DNA of 64,000 bases from Bradyrhizobium sp. CB2312 (GTDB lineage: Bacteria; Pseudomonadota; Alphaproteobacteria; Rhizobiales; Xanthobacteraceae): positions 6,159,501-6,223,500 of the forward strand of contig NZ_CP121668.1 in NCBI RefSeq assembly GCF_029714425.1, written 5' to 3'. Within the stretch, counting starts at the first letter, position 1. Each line of letters opens with the position of its first letter. The translations under genes were made by a program, and so were the position numbers. The notes below the pieces were generated by a model that saw nothing but the letters and a program-made list of their open reading frames with translations, was not told where the DNA came from and ran no database searches. Positions 17,408 through 25,872 of the stretch are shown piece after piece.

Positions 17408-18316
17408 TTACTGCTCACCCTCGCGGCTCCACGGGAAGAGATTGGCCGGAAAGTCCGCTGCGTAGCGCTTTCCCTTCGGGGGCGGCGGCGGCTCGTCCGG
17501 TGGATTTGGATTCGGCTCGACCACCCGCCGATAGAGGTGCCAGGTGGCGTGACCGAGCACCGGCAGGACGACAGCGAGACCGACGAAGAACGGCAGCGAG
17601 CCGATCACGAGCAGTGCCGCGACGATGAGGCCCCATCCGGCCATCGCAACCGGATTCGCCGCCACCGCTCGGAGCGACGTGCGGATCGCGTCGATCGCAG
17701 TCGCATGCCGGTCGAGCATCAACGGAAACGACACGACGCTGACGCACAAGGCCACAACCGCAAACAGGAAGCCGACACCGCAACCGACGATGATGAGCGA
17801 CCAGCCTTCCGGCGTCGTCAGCACGCGCGTTGCGAAGTCGGGAATGCTTGCGGCCGCCGCGTGACCGAAGATCGTGACATAGATTGCGTTCGCGACACCG
17901 ATCCAGGCCCCGAACAGGACCAGCAGGAGCACGCCGAGTTCGACCATTGCGCCGAACGACGGTGCGCGCAGCACCTTGATCGCATCCCATGCATCGACCT
18001 CCTCGCCGCGCTCGCGACGCCGGCTGAGTTCGTAGAGACCGATCGCGGCAAAAGGGCCGATCAAGGCAAAGCCGGCAGCCAGCGGAAACAGGAGCGGCAG
18101 CACCGAATAGCCGAGAACCATCCTGAACAGGACGAGACCGAGAACGGGATAAATCACGCACACGACGATCGCGTGGCTCGGCATCGCCTGGAAGTCCTCC
18201 CAACCCAGGCGTAAGGCCTCGGTCAGGTCAGACAAGCTGATCTTGCGAATGGGATAGGAGGCCGCTTCGCCGAAGACGTGCCGCCTGATGATGTCGTGGG
18301 AGTACAGAGTGGCCAT
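17408..18316 (-). CDS. DUF2189-family integral membrane protein
   Basis: A 302-residue inner-membrane protein with about six helices, including YPVLGLVLFRMVLGYSVLPL and LGVLLLVLFGAWIGVANAIY. The N-terminal IRKISLSDLTEALRLGWEDF followed by MPSHAI is typical of DUF2189. The C-terminal tail is Pro-rich (PDEPPPPPKGKR). It is divergent from the cytochrome oxidase operon across a 536-bp gap. DUF2189 proteins often sit near respiratory genes, so a role in oxidase biogenesis or membrane respiration is possible, but nothing in the protein shows it. Confidence 0.8.
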   Translation of the reverse strand: MATLYSHDIIRRHVFGEAASYPIRKISLSDLTEALRLGWEDFQAMPSHAIVVCVIYPVLGLVLFRMVLGYSVLPLLFPLAAGFALIGPFAAIGLYELSRRRERGEEVDAWDAIKVLRAPSFGAMVELGVLLLVLFGAWIGVANAIYVTIFGHAAAASIPDFATRVLTTPEGWSLIIVGCGVGFLFAVVALCVSVVSFPLMLDRHATAIDAIRTSLRAVAANPVAMAGWGLIVAALLVIGSLPFFVGLAVVLPVLGHATWHLYRRVVEPNPNPPDEPPPPPKGKRYAADFPANLFPWSREGEQ

Positions 18317-18852
18317 GAACGGACCCTCCCGTGCTGAAAATCGCGGTTTCGATCACACGCGCTTTTCAACCACGCGTGTCCGCCTGACGAGCGAGAGACG
18401 CGATGGGCCGAGTACGGCAACCCAGGTTCAACGGAAACGAGCCTGGCCGGACGGAACCCGTCGCGACCTACGTCGCAAGCTTAGCCCGCACGGAGCACGG
18501 CTGCACTCACGGTTCGGTGAATATGCATCTGCACCGATTTGTGCGTTGCGTCGTCTGAGACGCTGCCACCTATGATCCACGCGCCGGGCGGCGACAACGC
18601 CCACGCTACGTCAGCACTCTTACATGCTCTATTGACGCCGGATTAGGCTGGGACCATCTTAGAGCCAGACGCCCTTAGTTCCGATGAAATTGATGGTCGC
18701 GAGCGTTCTCTTGATTTCGCGACCAGAGGAATGGGCGAGGCAACAGGCCGGCGATGGCATAGATGCCAGCTAAGAAAGGCCAGCCATCGCGACAGACATG
18801 AGCTCCGCCCTGGATTCGTATCCGTAGCCTTCGATGGCAAGGATGGATCAGG
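18317..18852. other. 536-bp divergent intergenic region before the oxidase operon
   Basis: This gap should hold promoters for both the DUF2189 gene and the oxidase operon. Near the DUF2189 start there is an inverted repeat ACACGCG / CGCGTGT separated by 11 bases. I found no FNR/FixK-type TTGA-N6-TCAA box. On the minus strand, 18675-18800 holds an open stretch encoding a hydrophobic run (FLAGIYAIAGLLPRPFLW) without a start codon, perhaps a remnant of a membrane gene. Confidence 0.4.
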
Positions 18853-19686
18853 ATGGCTGTCGCACTGATACTGCTTCTGGTCGCGATCGGCTCGGTGCTG
18901 TTTCACCTCTACAGCCCGTGGTGGTGGACGCCGATCGCCACGAACTGGGCCTATATCGACCACACCATCAACATCACGTTCTGGATCACCGGCTTCGTCT
19001 TCGTCGCGGTCATCGCCTTCATGGCCTATTGCATCTTTCGCTTTCACCACAAGGACGGAAGACGGGCTGACTACAATCCGGAAAACAAAAAGCTCGAATG
19101 GTGGCTGAGCGTCGGGACCGGCGTCGGAGTCGCGGCCATGCTGGCGCCTGGCCTCGTGGTCTGGCACCAGTTCGTGACGGTGCCTGCGGATGCCACCGAG
19201 GTCGAGGTCATGGGCCAGCAATGGCAATGGAGCTTCCGCCTTCCGGGCAAGGATGGGCGGTTGGGCACATCCGATGTCCGCAACATCGCTGCCGACAATC
19301 CGATGGGCCTCAATCGGGACGACCCACACGCGCAGGACGACGTCGTGATCGAGAACGGCGACCTGCACCTTCAAATGGGAAAGCCGGTCAAGGTTCTCCT
19401 CCGCTCGGTTGATGTCCTGCACGATTTCTACGTGCCCGAATTCCGCGCCAAGATGGACATGGTTCCTGGCATGGTGACCTTTTTCTGGATAACGCCGATC
19501 CGAACCGGAACGTTCGATGTTCTGTGTGCGGAGCTTTGTGGCGCTGCCCATTATCAGATGCGGGCCAAGGTCATCGTCGACGAAGAGCGCGAATATCACG
19601 CTTGGCTGGAGCAACAAAAGACGTTTGCCGAATTGTCGCCGGCAAAAGCTGTCGTGAAGGCGACGTACCAATCCGGCGGCAAGTAG
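18853..19686 (+). CDS. coxM: Cytochrome c oxidase subunit II
   Basis: The electron-entry subunit with the binuclear CuA centre, facing the periplasm. The 277-residue protein has two N-terminal membrane helices, the conserved GQQWQWSF strand, and CuA ligands in VLHDFYVPEF (His) and CAELCGAAHYQM (Cys, Glu, Cys, His, Met). There is a 30-residue insertion between WQW and the cupredoxin core (KDGRLGTSDVRNIAADNP). No cytochrome c domain is attached, so an external donor is needed. It heads the run coxM-N-O-P plus a subunit IV gene. The arrangement matches the alternative oxidase operon coxMNOP described in Bradyrhizobium japonicum; the symbol rests on that. Confidence 0.88.
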   Translation: MAVALILLLVAIGSVLFHLYSPWWWTPIATNWAYIDHTINITFWITGFVFVAVIAFMAYCIFRFHHKDGRRADYNPENKKLEWWLSVGTGVGVAAMLAPGLVVWHQFVTVPADATEVEVMGQQWQWSFRLPGKDGRLGTSDVRNIAADNPMGLNRDDPHAQDDVVIENGDLHLQMGKPVKVLLRSVDVLHDFYVPEFRAKMDMVPGMVTFFWITPIRTGTFDVLCAELCGAAHYQMRAKVIVDEEREYHAWLEQQKTFAELSPAKAVVKATYQSGGK

Positions 19687-19764
19687 CAAGCTGCCGCTGC
19701 AAAGATGGATCGGGTGCAAGAGGCCAACGCCTCACCCCCGATGGAAACGACCGAGGAGGTTTCT

Positions 19765-21543
19765 ATGGTCGATATTCCATATGAAGGGATCGCAGGCATC
19801 CCGCCTGCCGAAGTACCCGATGTCGAGCTCTATCATCCAAGGAGCTGGTGGACACGGTATGTCTTCTCGCAGGACGCCAAGGTGATCGCCATTCAGTATT
19901 CGCTGACGGCCACGGCCATCGGGCTGGTGGCCCTGGTGCTGTCGTGGCTGATGCGACTGCAACTGGGCTTCCCCGGCACCTTCTCTTTCATCGATGCCAA
20001 CCAGTACCTGCAGTTCATCACCATGCACGGCATGATCATGGTGATCTATCTGCTCACTGCATTGTTCCTGGGCGGCTTCGGCAACTACCTGATCCCGTTG
20101 ATGGTCGGCGCCCGGGACATGGTCTTCCCTTATGTGAACATGCTGAGCTACTGGGTCTACCTGCTCGCAGTCCTGGTGCTGGCCTCGACGTTCTTCGTGC
20201 CCGGCGGCCCCACCGGCGCCGGCTGGACGCTATACCCGCCGCAAGCGATCCTCTCCGGAACGCCCGGGCAGGATTGGGGCATCATTCTCATGATGTCGTC
20301 CCTGATCTTGTTCATCATCGGCTTCACCATGGGCGGGCTGAATTACGTGGTCACGGTGCTCCAGGCGCGCACCCGCGGCATGACGTTGATGCGCTTGCCC
20401 CTGACGGTGTGGGGCATCTTCACGGCGACCGTGATGGCGCTCCTGGCATTCCCTGCGCTCTTCGTTGCCTCGGTCATGCTGCTGCTCGACCGTCTCCTGG
20501 GAACCAGCTTCTTCATGCCCTCCCTCGTCGAGATGGGCACGCTGTCGAAATATGGCGGCGGCAGCCCGCTGCTCTTCCAGCACCTGTTCTGGTTCTTCGG
20601 CCACCCCGAGGTCTACATCGTCGCCCTGCCCGCCTTCGGCATCGTCTCCGATCTGATCAGCACGCATGCGCGCAAGAACATCTTTGGTTACCGCATGATG
20701 GTCTGGGCGATCGTGGCCATCGGCGCGCTCAGCTTCATCGTATGGGCGCACCACATGTATGTGAGCGGCATGTTCCCGCAATTCGGGTACTTCTTCGCCA
20801 CCACGACGCTCATCATCGCCATCCCGACCGCGATCAAGGTCTACAACTGGGTGCTGACCTTGTGGCGCGGCGACATTCATCTCAGGGTGCCGATGCTGTT
20901 CGCCCTCGGCTTCATCATCACCTTCGTGAATGGCGGCCTCACCGGCCTCTTCCTCGGCAACGTCGTCGTGGACGTGCCCCTCTCGGATACCATGTTCGTG
21001 GTCGCGCATTTCCACATGGTGATGGGCGTGGCGCCAATCATGGTCGTGCTCGGCGCGATCTATCATTGGTACCCCAAGGTCACGGGGCGGATGCTGAACG
21101 ACGTCCTGGGCAAGTTTCACTTCTGGGTCACCTTCCTCGGCGCCTACCTGATCTTCTTCCCCATGCACTATCTTGGGCTGCTCGGAGTTCCGCGCCGGTA
21201 TTTCGAACTCGGCGACACGGCGTTCATCCCGTCCTCGGCCCATTCACTGAATGCCTTCATCTCCGTGGTGGCCTTGACCGTCGGCTTCAGCCAGATGGTG
21301 TTCCTGTTCAATCTTGCCTGGAGCCTGTTCAAAGGTGAGGCCTCAGGCGGCAATCCGTGGCGGGCGACGACGCTGGAGTGGCAGACGCCGGAGACGCCCC
21401 CCGGACACGGCAACTGGGGCAAGGAGCTCCCGGTCGTGTACCGATGGGCCTATGACTACAGTGTGCCCGGTGCCGCGGAGGACTTCATTCCGCAGAACCA
21501 GCCGCCACGCGCGACGCAGCTCGTTCAGGGAGCAGCTTCGTGA
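19765..21543 (+). CDS. coxN: Cytochrome c oxidase subunit I (haem-copper catalytic subunit)
   Basis: The proton-pumping catalytic subunit, 592 aa, with twelve membrane helices. Haem and copper ligands are present: His in TMHGMIMV, FGHPEVY (CuB His and the His-Tyr crosslink; the Glu of the D-channel), the HHMYVSG His pair, and HFHMV (haem a3 and low-spin haem). These are features of type A oxidases. The ATG at 19765 is preceded by AGGAGG at six-base spacing; an in-frame ATG 20 codons earlier gives a leader unlike the family. The loop GARDMVFPYVNMLSYW has Tyr where most oxidases have Arg-Leu. The stop overlaps the GTG start of the next gene. Confidence 0.95.
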   Translation: MVDIPYEGIAGIPPAEVPDVELYHPRSWWTRYVFSQDAKVIAIQYSLTATAIGLVALVLSWLMRLQLGFPGTFSFIDANQYLQFITMHGMIMVIYLLTALFLGGFGNYLIPLMVGARDMVFPYVNMLSYWVYLLAVLVLASTFFVPGGPTGAGWTLYPPQAILSGTPGQDWGIILMMSSLILFIIGFTMGGLNYVVTVLQARTRGMTLMRLPLTVWGIFTATVMALLAFPALFVASVMLLLDRLLGTSFFMPSLVEMGTLSKYGGGSPLLFQHLFWFFGHPEVYIVALPAFGIVSDLISTHARKNIFGYRMMVWAIVAIGALSFIVWAHHMYVSGMFPQFGYFFATTTLIIAIPTAIKVYNWVLTLWRGDIHLRVPMLFALGFIITFVNGGLTGLFLGNVVVDVPLSDTMFVVAHFHMVMGVAPIMVVLGAIYHWYPKVTGRMLNDVLGKFHFWVTFLGAYLIFFPMHYLGLLGVPRRYFELGDTAFIPSSAHSLNAFISVVALTVGFSQMVFLFNLAWSLFKGEASGGNPWRATTLEWQTPETPPGHGNWGKELPVVYRWAYDYSVPGAAEDFIPQNQPPRATQLVQGAAS

Positions 21544-22238
21544 GCGCCATCATCCTGTTCCTGACTGTGCTTGCGATGATCGCCGGATGGTGGCTGTCGC
21601 AGCAGCGGCTGACGGCCAAGCCCTGGCTGGAGGAAGGCTCGGTCGGTGACTTCCCCGGCGGCGATAGCATGTCCTGGCCGGCAGCGAAGGTCGGACTTGG
21701 CGTGTTTCTCGCCGTCGCCAGCGCATTATTCGTCCTCTTCATCAGCGCCTACTCGATGCGCATGAGCGTGGTGGACTGGCGGCCGCTGCCGGTACCGCGG
21801 CTGCTGTGGGTCAACACGGGCGTCCTGGTCCTGAGCAGTATCGCGCTGCAATGGTCGTACGTGGCTGCCGGGCGACACGATACCGAGAACGTCAAGATCG
21901 GTCTGCTCGCTGGCGGAGCATCCGCCGTGATCTTCCTCGCCGGACAGCTCCTGGCCTGGCAACGGCTCGGGGCTGCCGGATATTTCGTGGCGTCCAATCC
22001 GGCGAATTCCTTCTTCTACCTGTTGACCGCGGTGCACGGGTTGCATCTGACGGGTGGCCTGGTGGCCCTCGGACGAACCTCGGCCAAGGTGTGGCGTGGC
22101 GCCCCCGACACGCGCTTAAGCGTGGAACTGTGCGCCATCTACTGGCATTTCCTGCTGCTGGTCTGGCTTGTCCTGCTCGGGCTTCTCACGGGCTGGACCG
22201 ACGATTTCGTCAACATCTGTCGCCAATTGCTGAGCTAG
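21540..22238 (+). CDS. coxO: Cytochrome c oxidase subunit III-like protein (first)
   Basis: A 232-residue membrane protein with about seven helices. It starts at a GTG overlapping the TGA of subunit I (GTGA), so translation is coupled. Subunit III signatures are the Q-LLAWQRL segment, NSFFYLLTAVHGLHLTGGLVAL and the final IYWHFLLLVWLVLLGLL helix. Helices 1-2 differ from classic CoxC. It is one of two subunit III homologues in this operon, as in coxMNOP. Whether both assemble into one complex is not shown by sequence. Confidence 0.85.
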   Translation: MSAIILFLTVLAMIAGWWLSQQRLTAKPWLEEGSVGDFPGGDSMSWPAAKVGLGVFLAVASALFVLFISAYSMRMSVVDWRPLPVPRLLWVNTGVLVLSSIALQWSYVAAGRHDTENVKIGLLAGGASAVIFLAGQLLAWQRLGAAGYFVASNPANSFFYLLTAVHGLHLTGGLVALGRTSAKVWRGAPDTRLSVELCAIYWHFLLLVWLVLLGLLTGWTDDFVNICRQLLS

Positions 22239-22252
22239 GGAGGCGAGACCAG

Positions 22253-22975
22253 ATGGCTGAGACCGTACTGACACATTCGGGCCAATCGCCTACGCGGCTT
22301 GAAGGCTGGCGCGGCATCGCCGCCGACTGGGCGTCCGATCAGCGCGCCTTCAAGAACGTGTCCTGGGGCAAGGCCATGATGTGGATCTTCCTCCTCAGCG
22401 ACACCTTCATCTTCAGTTGCTTCCTGCTCTCCTACATGACGGCGCGCATGTCGACGACCGTGCCGTGGCCCAACCCGAGCGAAGTCTTCGCCCTCAACTT
22501 CGCCGGCAAGCAGATTCCGCTGATCCTGATCGCCATCATGACTTTTATCCTGATCAGCAGCAGCGGCACGATGGCGATGGCCGTCAATTTCGGCTACCGC
22601 CGCGATCGCGTCAGAACCGCGGCCTTGATGCTGGTCACGGCGGCCTTCGGCGCAACCTTCGTCGGAATGCAGGCCTTCGAATGGACCAAGCTGATCATGG
22701 AGGGCGTCCGGCCCTGGGGCAATCCATGGGGTGCACCGCAGTTTGGTGCAAGCTTCTTCATGATCACCGGCTTCCACGGCACCCACGTGACGATCGGCGT
22801 GATCTTCCTGATCGCGATCGCGCGGAAGGTCTTTCGCGGCGACTTCGACGTCGAGAGGCGCGGCTTCTTCACGAGCCGCAAGGGCTATTACGAAATCGTC
22901 GAGATCATGGGCCTGTACTGGCACTTCGTCGATCTCGTGTGGGTGTTCATCTTTGCATTGTTCTATCTTTGGTGA
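22253..22975 (+). CDS. coxP: Cytochrome c oxidase subunit III-like protein (second)
   Basis: A 240-residue membrane protein. The ATG at 22253 follows GGGAGG by a short spacer. Helices include MMWIFLLSDTFIFSCFLL, the FVGMQAFEWTKLI helix with the conserved Gln/Glu of subunit III, FFMITGFHGTHVTIGVIFL and GLYWHFVDLVWVFIFALFYL. These are diagnostic of CoxC/CyoC. It stops 10 bases before the subunit IV gene. It resembles classical subunit III more than the preceding gene does. Confidence 0.88.
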   Translation: MAETVLTHSGQSPTRLEGWRGIAADWASDQRAFKNVSWGKAMMWIFLLSDTFIFSCFLLSYMTARMSTTVPWPNPSEVFALNFAGKQIPLILIAIMTFILISSSGTMAMAVNFGYRRDRVRTAALMLVTAAFGATFVGMQAFEWTKLIMEGVRPWGNPWGAPQFGASFFMITGFHGTHVTIGVIFLIAIARKVFRGDFDVERRGFFTSRKGYYEIVEIMGLYWHFVDLVWVFIFALFYLW

Positions 22976-22984
22976 GGTCGGCGC

Positions 22985-23377
22985 ATGACAAACGCGGCGG
23001 TACATATGGAAGGCCAGCTCCACGCTCCGGCGCACGGCGCAGTCGCAACGGCAGCCGTGCACGCCAAGGGGCAACAGCACCCGATCAAGCTCTATCTCGT
23101 GGTCTGGGGCTGGCTGTTCGTCCTCAGCACGTGCTCCTACCTCGTCGACTACTTTGGCCTGCAGGGCTACCTCAGGTGGTCGCTGATCCTGCTGTTCATG
23201 GTGTTGAAGGCCGGCCTGATCGTCGCCGTCTTCATGCACATGGCCTGGGAGCGGCTGGCCCTCGCCTATGCCATCCTGCTGCCACCGATCGCGGTGCTGG
23301 TGTTCGTGACCATCATGGTCCTCGAATCCGAATACACCCATTTGCTTCGGGTGCTGTTCTTCGCAACCCCGTCATAG
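22985..23377 (+). CDS. Cytochrome c oxidase subunit IV, prokaryotic type
   Basis: A 130-residue small subunit with a His/Ala-rich cytoplasmic N-terminus (about 35 residues) and three membrane helices: IKLYLVVWGWLFVLSTCSYL, WSLILLFMVLKAGLIVAVFM HM and LAYAILLPPIAVLVFVTIMV. The KAGLIVAVFMHM helix is the hallmark of the COX4_pro/CyoD family. It closes the operon. An intergenic repeat follows immediately and could act as its 3' hairpin. Confidence 0.85.
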   Translation: MTNAAVHMEGQLHAPAHGAVATAAVHAKGQQHPIKLYLVVWGWLFVLSTCSYLVDYFGLQGYLRWSLILLFMVLKAGLIVAVFMHMAWERLALAYAILLPPIAVLVFVTIMVLESEYTHLLRVLFFATPS

Positions 23378-23405
23378 CAGCAAGCGAGCTGGCACCTCGC
23401 TCCAC

Positions 23406-23510
23406 TGTCATGCCCCGCGAAGGCAGGGCATCCAGTACTCTGCGGCAGGAGTCAGTTTCTACAACGTCCGCCGCGGAGTACTGGATCATCCGCCTTCGCG
23501 GATGATGACA
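23406..23510. repeat. Palindromic intergenic repeat, CCGCGAAGGCGG type (copy 1)
   Basis: Outer arms TGTCAT and ATGACA enclose CCCCGCGAAGGCAGGGCATCC AGTACT on the left and GAGTACTGGATCATCC with GCCTTCGCGG on the right. It is about 105 bp and separates the oxidase operon from the convergent nadE. A close relative lies at 39027-39134 in this window. Confidence 0.8.
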
Positions 23511-23544
23511 CTTGAGTACGTGGAAAGACCGCCCGCCTCTCGTG

Positions 23545-25302
23545 CTACCCCTCGAACGCGTCGATCGACGCCCGGCTGCCGCGCGACACCAGCGTCTCGT
23601 CCGGCGCGGGCAGCTTCTCGCCCTTGTCGCGAAAGCGGTTGGTGATGGGATAGCGGCGGTCGCGGCCGAAATTCCTGGCCGTCACCTTCACGCCGGGCGC
23701 GGCCTGGCGACGCTTGTATTCGGCGACGTTGAGGAGATGGTCGATGCGGGTGACCGTATCGCGGTCGAAGCCGGCGGCGATGATCGCCTCGAGCGGCTCC
23801 TCGCGCTCGATGAGGCGCTCCAGGATCGCATCGAGCGCGTCGTAAGGCGGCAATGAATCCTGGTCGGTCTGGTTCTCGCGCAGCTCTGCGGTCGGCGGAC
23901 GCGTGATGATATCAGGCGGGATCACCTCGCCCGCCGGCCCGAGCGCGCCCTCAGGCTTCCAGCCGTTGCGCAAGCTCCCCAGGCGAAACACCTGCGTCTT
24001 GTAGATGTCCTTGATCGGATTGAAGCCGCCGTTCATGTCGCCATAGAGCGTGGCGTAGCCGACCGACATTTCCGACTTGTTGCCTGTCGTCACCACCATC
24101 AGCCCGGTCTTGTTGGAGATCGCCATCAGAAGGGTGCCGCGGGTGCGGGCCTGGAGATTTTCCTCGGTGATATCCGGCGGCAGGTTCTTGAAGATGCCGG
24201 ACAGGATGGTCTCGAACCCGGTCACCGCTTCCGCGATCGGAAGCACCTCGTAGCGGATGCCGAGATGGCCGGCGAGCTCGCCGGCGTCGGCAATCGAATG
24301 TGCGGCCGTGTAGCGATAAGGCAGCATCACGCCATGCACCTGATCGGCGCCGAGGGCGTCGACCGCGATCGCCGCGCAAAGCGCAGAATCGATGCCGCCG
24401 GAGATCCCGAGCAGCACGCCGGGAAAGCCATTCTTGGTGACATAGTCGCGCAGGCCAAGCACGCAGGCGGCGTAGTCGGCCTTATCACCCTCGACCTGCT
24501 CCGCGATCAGACCGGTGCAGCGCCAGTCTTCGCCGTTACGCGTGAAGCGCAGTGTGGTGACGTTCTCCTCGAACGCCGGCAGTTGCGCGGCGAGCGAGAG
24601 ATCGCCGTTGAGCGCGAAGGACGCGCCGTCGAACACCAGTTCGTCCTGGCCGCCAACCTGGTTGAGATAGACCAGCGGCAGGCCGCTTTCGGTCACCCGC
24701 GCCACCGCGACCGACAGGCGCACGTCGCTCTTGTCGCGGGCGTAAGGCGAGCCGTTCGGCACCAGGATGATCTCGGCGCCGGTCTCGGCCAACGTCTCGA
24801 CCACGTTCTCGTAATCCTCGGACTCCTCCAGCCAGATGTCCTCGCAGATCGGCACGCCGATGCGCACGCCGCGCACGGTCACGGGGCCTGCGGCAGGCCC
24901 GCGCGAAAACAGCCGCTTCTCATCGAACACGCCGTAATTCGGCAGATTGCATTTGAAGCGAAGCGCGGCGATGCGGCCGCCGTCGAGCAGCGCGCAGGCA
25001 TTATGAAGCCTGTCGTCCTCGACCCAGGGCGTGCCGACCAGCATCGCCGGACCGCCATCAGCGGTCTCGCGCGCCAGCGCTTCGATCGCGGCGCGGCAGG
25101 CGGCCTGGAAGGCGGGCTTCTGCACCAGATCTTCCGGCGGATAGCCGGCGATGAACAATTCCGGAAACAGCACGAGATCCGCACCGTCCGCGGCCGCCTG
25201 CGCGCGCGCGGCCCGTGCCTTGGCGGCGTTGCCCTCGATATCGCCCATGGCCGGATTGAGCTGGGCGAGCGTGACCGCGAATGCGTTGAGACGTTCGGTC
25301 AT
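23545..25302 (-). CDS. nadE: Glutamine-dependent NAD+ synthetase
   Basis: Last step of NAD synthesis, amidating deamido-NAD with ammonia from glutamine. The 585-residue protein fuses a nitrilase-type glutaminase (about residues 1-265) and an ATP-pyrophosphatase synthetase domain. Catalytic Glu48 (FPELF), Lys117 (FKCNLPNYGVFDE) and Cys153 (PICEDIW) are present. The synthetase P-loop SGGIDS is near residue 300, followed by TGNKSEMSVGYATLYGD. The ATG at 25302 begins MTERLNAFAVTLAQLNP, which matches the nitrilase first strand. It is preceded by an inverted repeat. Confidence 0.95.
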   Translation of the reverse strand: MTERLNAFAVTLAQLNPAMGDIEGNAAKARAARAQAAADGADLVLFPELFIAGYPPEDLVQKPAFQAACRAAIEALARETADGGPAMLVGTPWVEDDRLHNACALLDGGRIAALRFKCNLPNYGVFDEKRLFSRGPAAGPVTVRGVRIGVPICEDIWLEESEDYENVVETLAETGAEIILVPNGSPYARDKSDVRLSVAVARVTESGLPLVYLNQVGGQDELVFDGASFALNGDLSLAAQLPAFEENVTTLRFTRNGEDWRCTGLIAEQVEGDKADYAACVLGLRDYVTKNGFPGVLLGISGGIDSALCAAIAVDALGADQVHGVMLPYRYTAAHSIADAGELAGHLGIRYEVLPIAEAVTGFETILSGIFKNLPPDITEENLQARTRGTLLMAISNKTGLMVVTTGNKSEMSVGYATLYGDMNGGFNPIKDIYKTQVFRLGSLRNGWKPEGALGPAGEVIPPDIITRPPTAELRENQTDQDSLPPYDALDAILERLIEREEPLEAIIAAGFDRDTVTRIDHLLNVAEYKRRQAAPGVKVTARNFGRDRRYPITNRFRDKGEKLPAPDETLVSRGSRASIDAFEG

Positions 25303-25317
25303 GGCGCGCTCTCCGTC

Positions 25318-25473
25318 ACCTCTCCCGAAGGGAGAGGTCGGAGCGCATCGGGGATGCGATCCGGGTGAGGGGTTACGGTCTCTCTTGGGAGCCAAGCCCC
25401 CTCACCCGCTTTGCGCTCGACGATGCTCCGCATCGCGAGACGCAAACCGACCTCTCCCCGTTGGGGAGAGGTG
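25318..25473. repeat. Palindromic intergenic repeat, CCTCTCCC...GGGAGAGG type (copy 1)
   Basis: About 155 bp. Outer arms ACCTCTCCC and GGGAGAGGT, with an inner GGGTGAGGGG and its complement CCCCTCACCC. It lies between dgkA and the nadE start. Related copies are at 49533-49674, 57511-57709 and 62409-62513 in this window. Of these it is the most diverged in its central part. Confidence 0.8.
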
Positions 25474-25514
25474 AAGGGACCTCGGGCGCCTATGCGCAAT
25501 GGATATTCTCCTCG

Positions 25515-25868
25515 CTAGAGGAACCCCAATCGCTCGACGATGGCAATGATCCAGAACGCGCCGGCCATCAGCAGCGCGACGCCGACCGCGGCCGAGCCCA
25601 TGTCCTTGACCCGCCCGATCTGCTTGTCGTGATCCATGGTGAGGCGGTCGGCGAGCTTCTCGATCGCGGTGTTGAGCAGCTCGACCACCAGCACGAACGC
25701 AACCGAACAGACCAGCTCGACCGCACGCATCGCGGTCGCGGCGACGAGCCAGGCCAGCGGCAGCGACAACAGGAGCGCAAAGATCTCCTCGCGGACGGCC
25801 TGCTCCGAGCGGAACGCAAAGGCCAGACCGTTGCGCGAATTGATCGTGGCCTTCCAGATCCGCAGCAA
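25515..25868 (-). CDS. dgkA: Diacylglycerol kinase
   Basis: A small trimeric inner-membrane kinase that turns diacylglycerol into phosphatidate. The family core is WKATINSRNGLAFAFRSEQAVREE, then helices LLLSLPLAWLVAATAM, the catalytic VVELLNTAIEKLADRL and RVKDMGSAAVGVALLMAGAF. No ATG lies before the homology; the likeliest start is the TTG at 25868, giving 117 aa, the usual family length. It starts five bases after the stop of the DAHP synthase gene. It is linked in function to the phospholipid genes psd and pssA but not in position. Confidence 0.9.
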   Translation of the reverse strand: MLRIWKATINSRNGLAFAFRSEQAVREEIFALLLSLPLAWLVAATAMRAVELVCSVAFVLVVELLNTAIEKLADRLTMDHDKQIGRVKDMGSAAVGVALLMAGAFWIIAIVERLGFL

Positions 25869-25872
25869 GGTC

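Noticed and set aside
18675..18800. Minus-strand frame with a hydrophobic run FLAGIYAIAGLL
   Set aside because: It has no start codon and no ribosome site; treated as possible remnant, not a gene.
18317..18852. FixK/FNR-type box upstream of the oxidase operon
   Set aside because: I searched for TTGA-N6-TCAA in both orientations by eye and found no adequate match.
18643..19719. 358-codon minus-strand frame opposite coxM
   Set aside because: It is the antisense of a conserved oxidase subunit and ends in unrelated basic sequence; no family match is visible.
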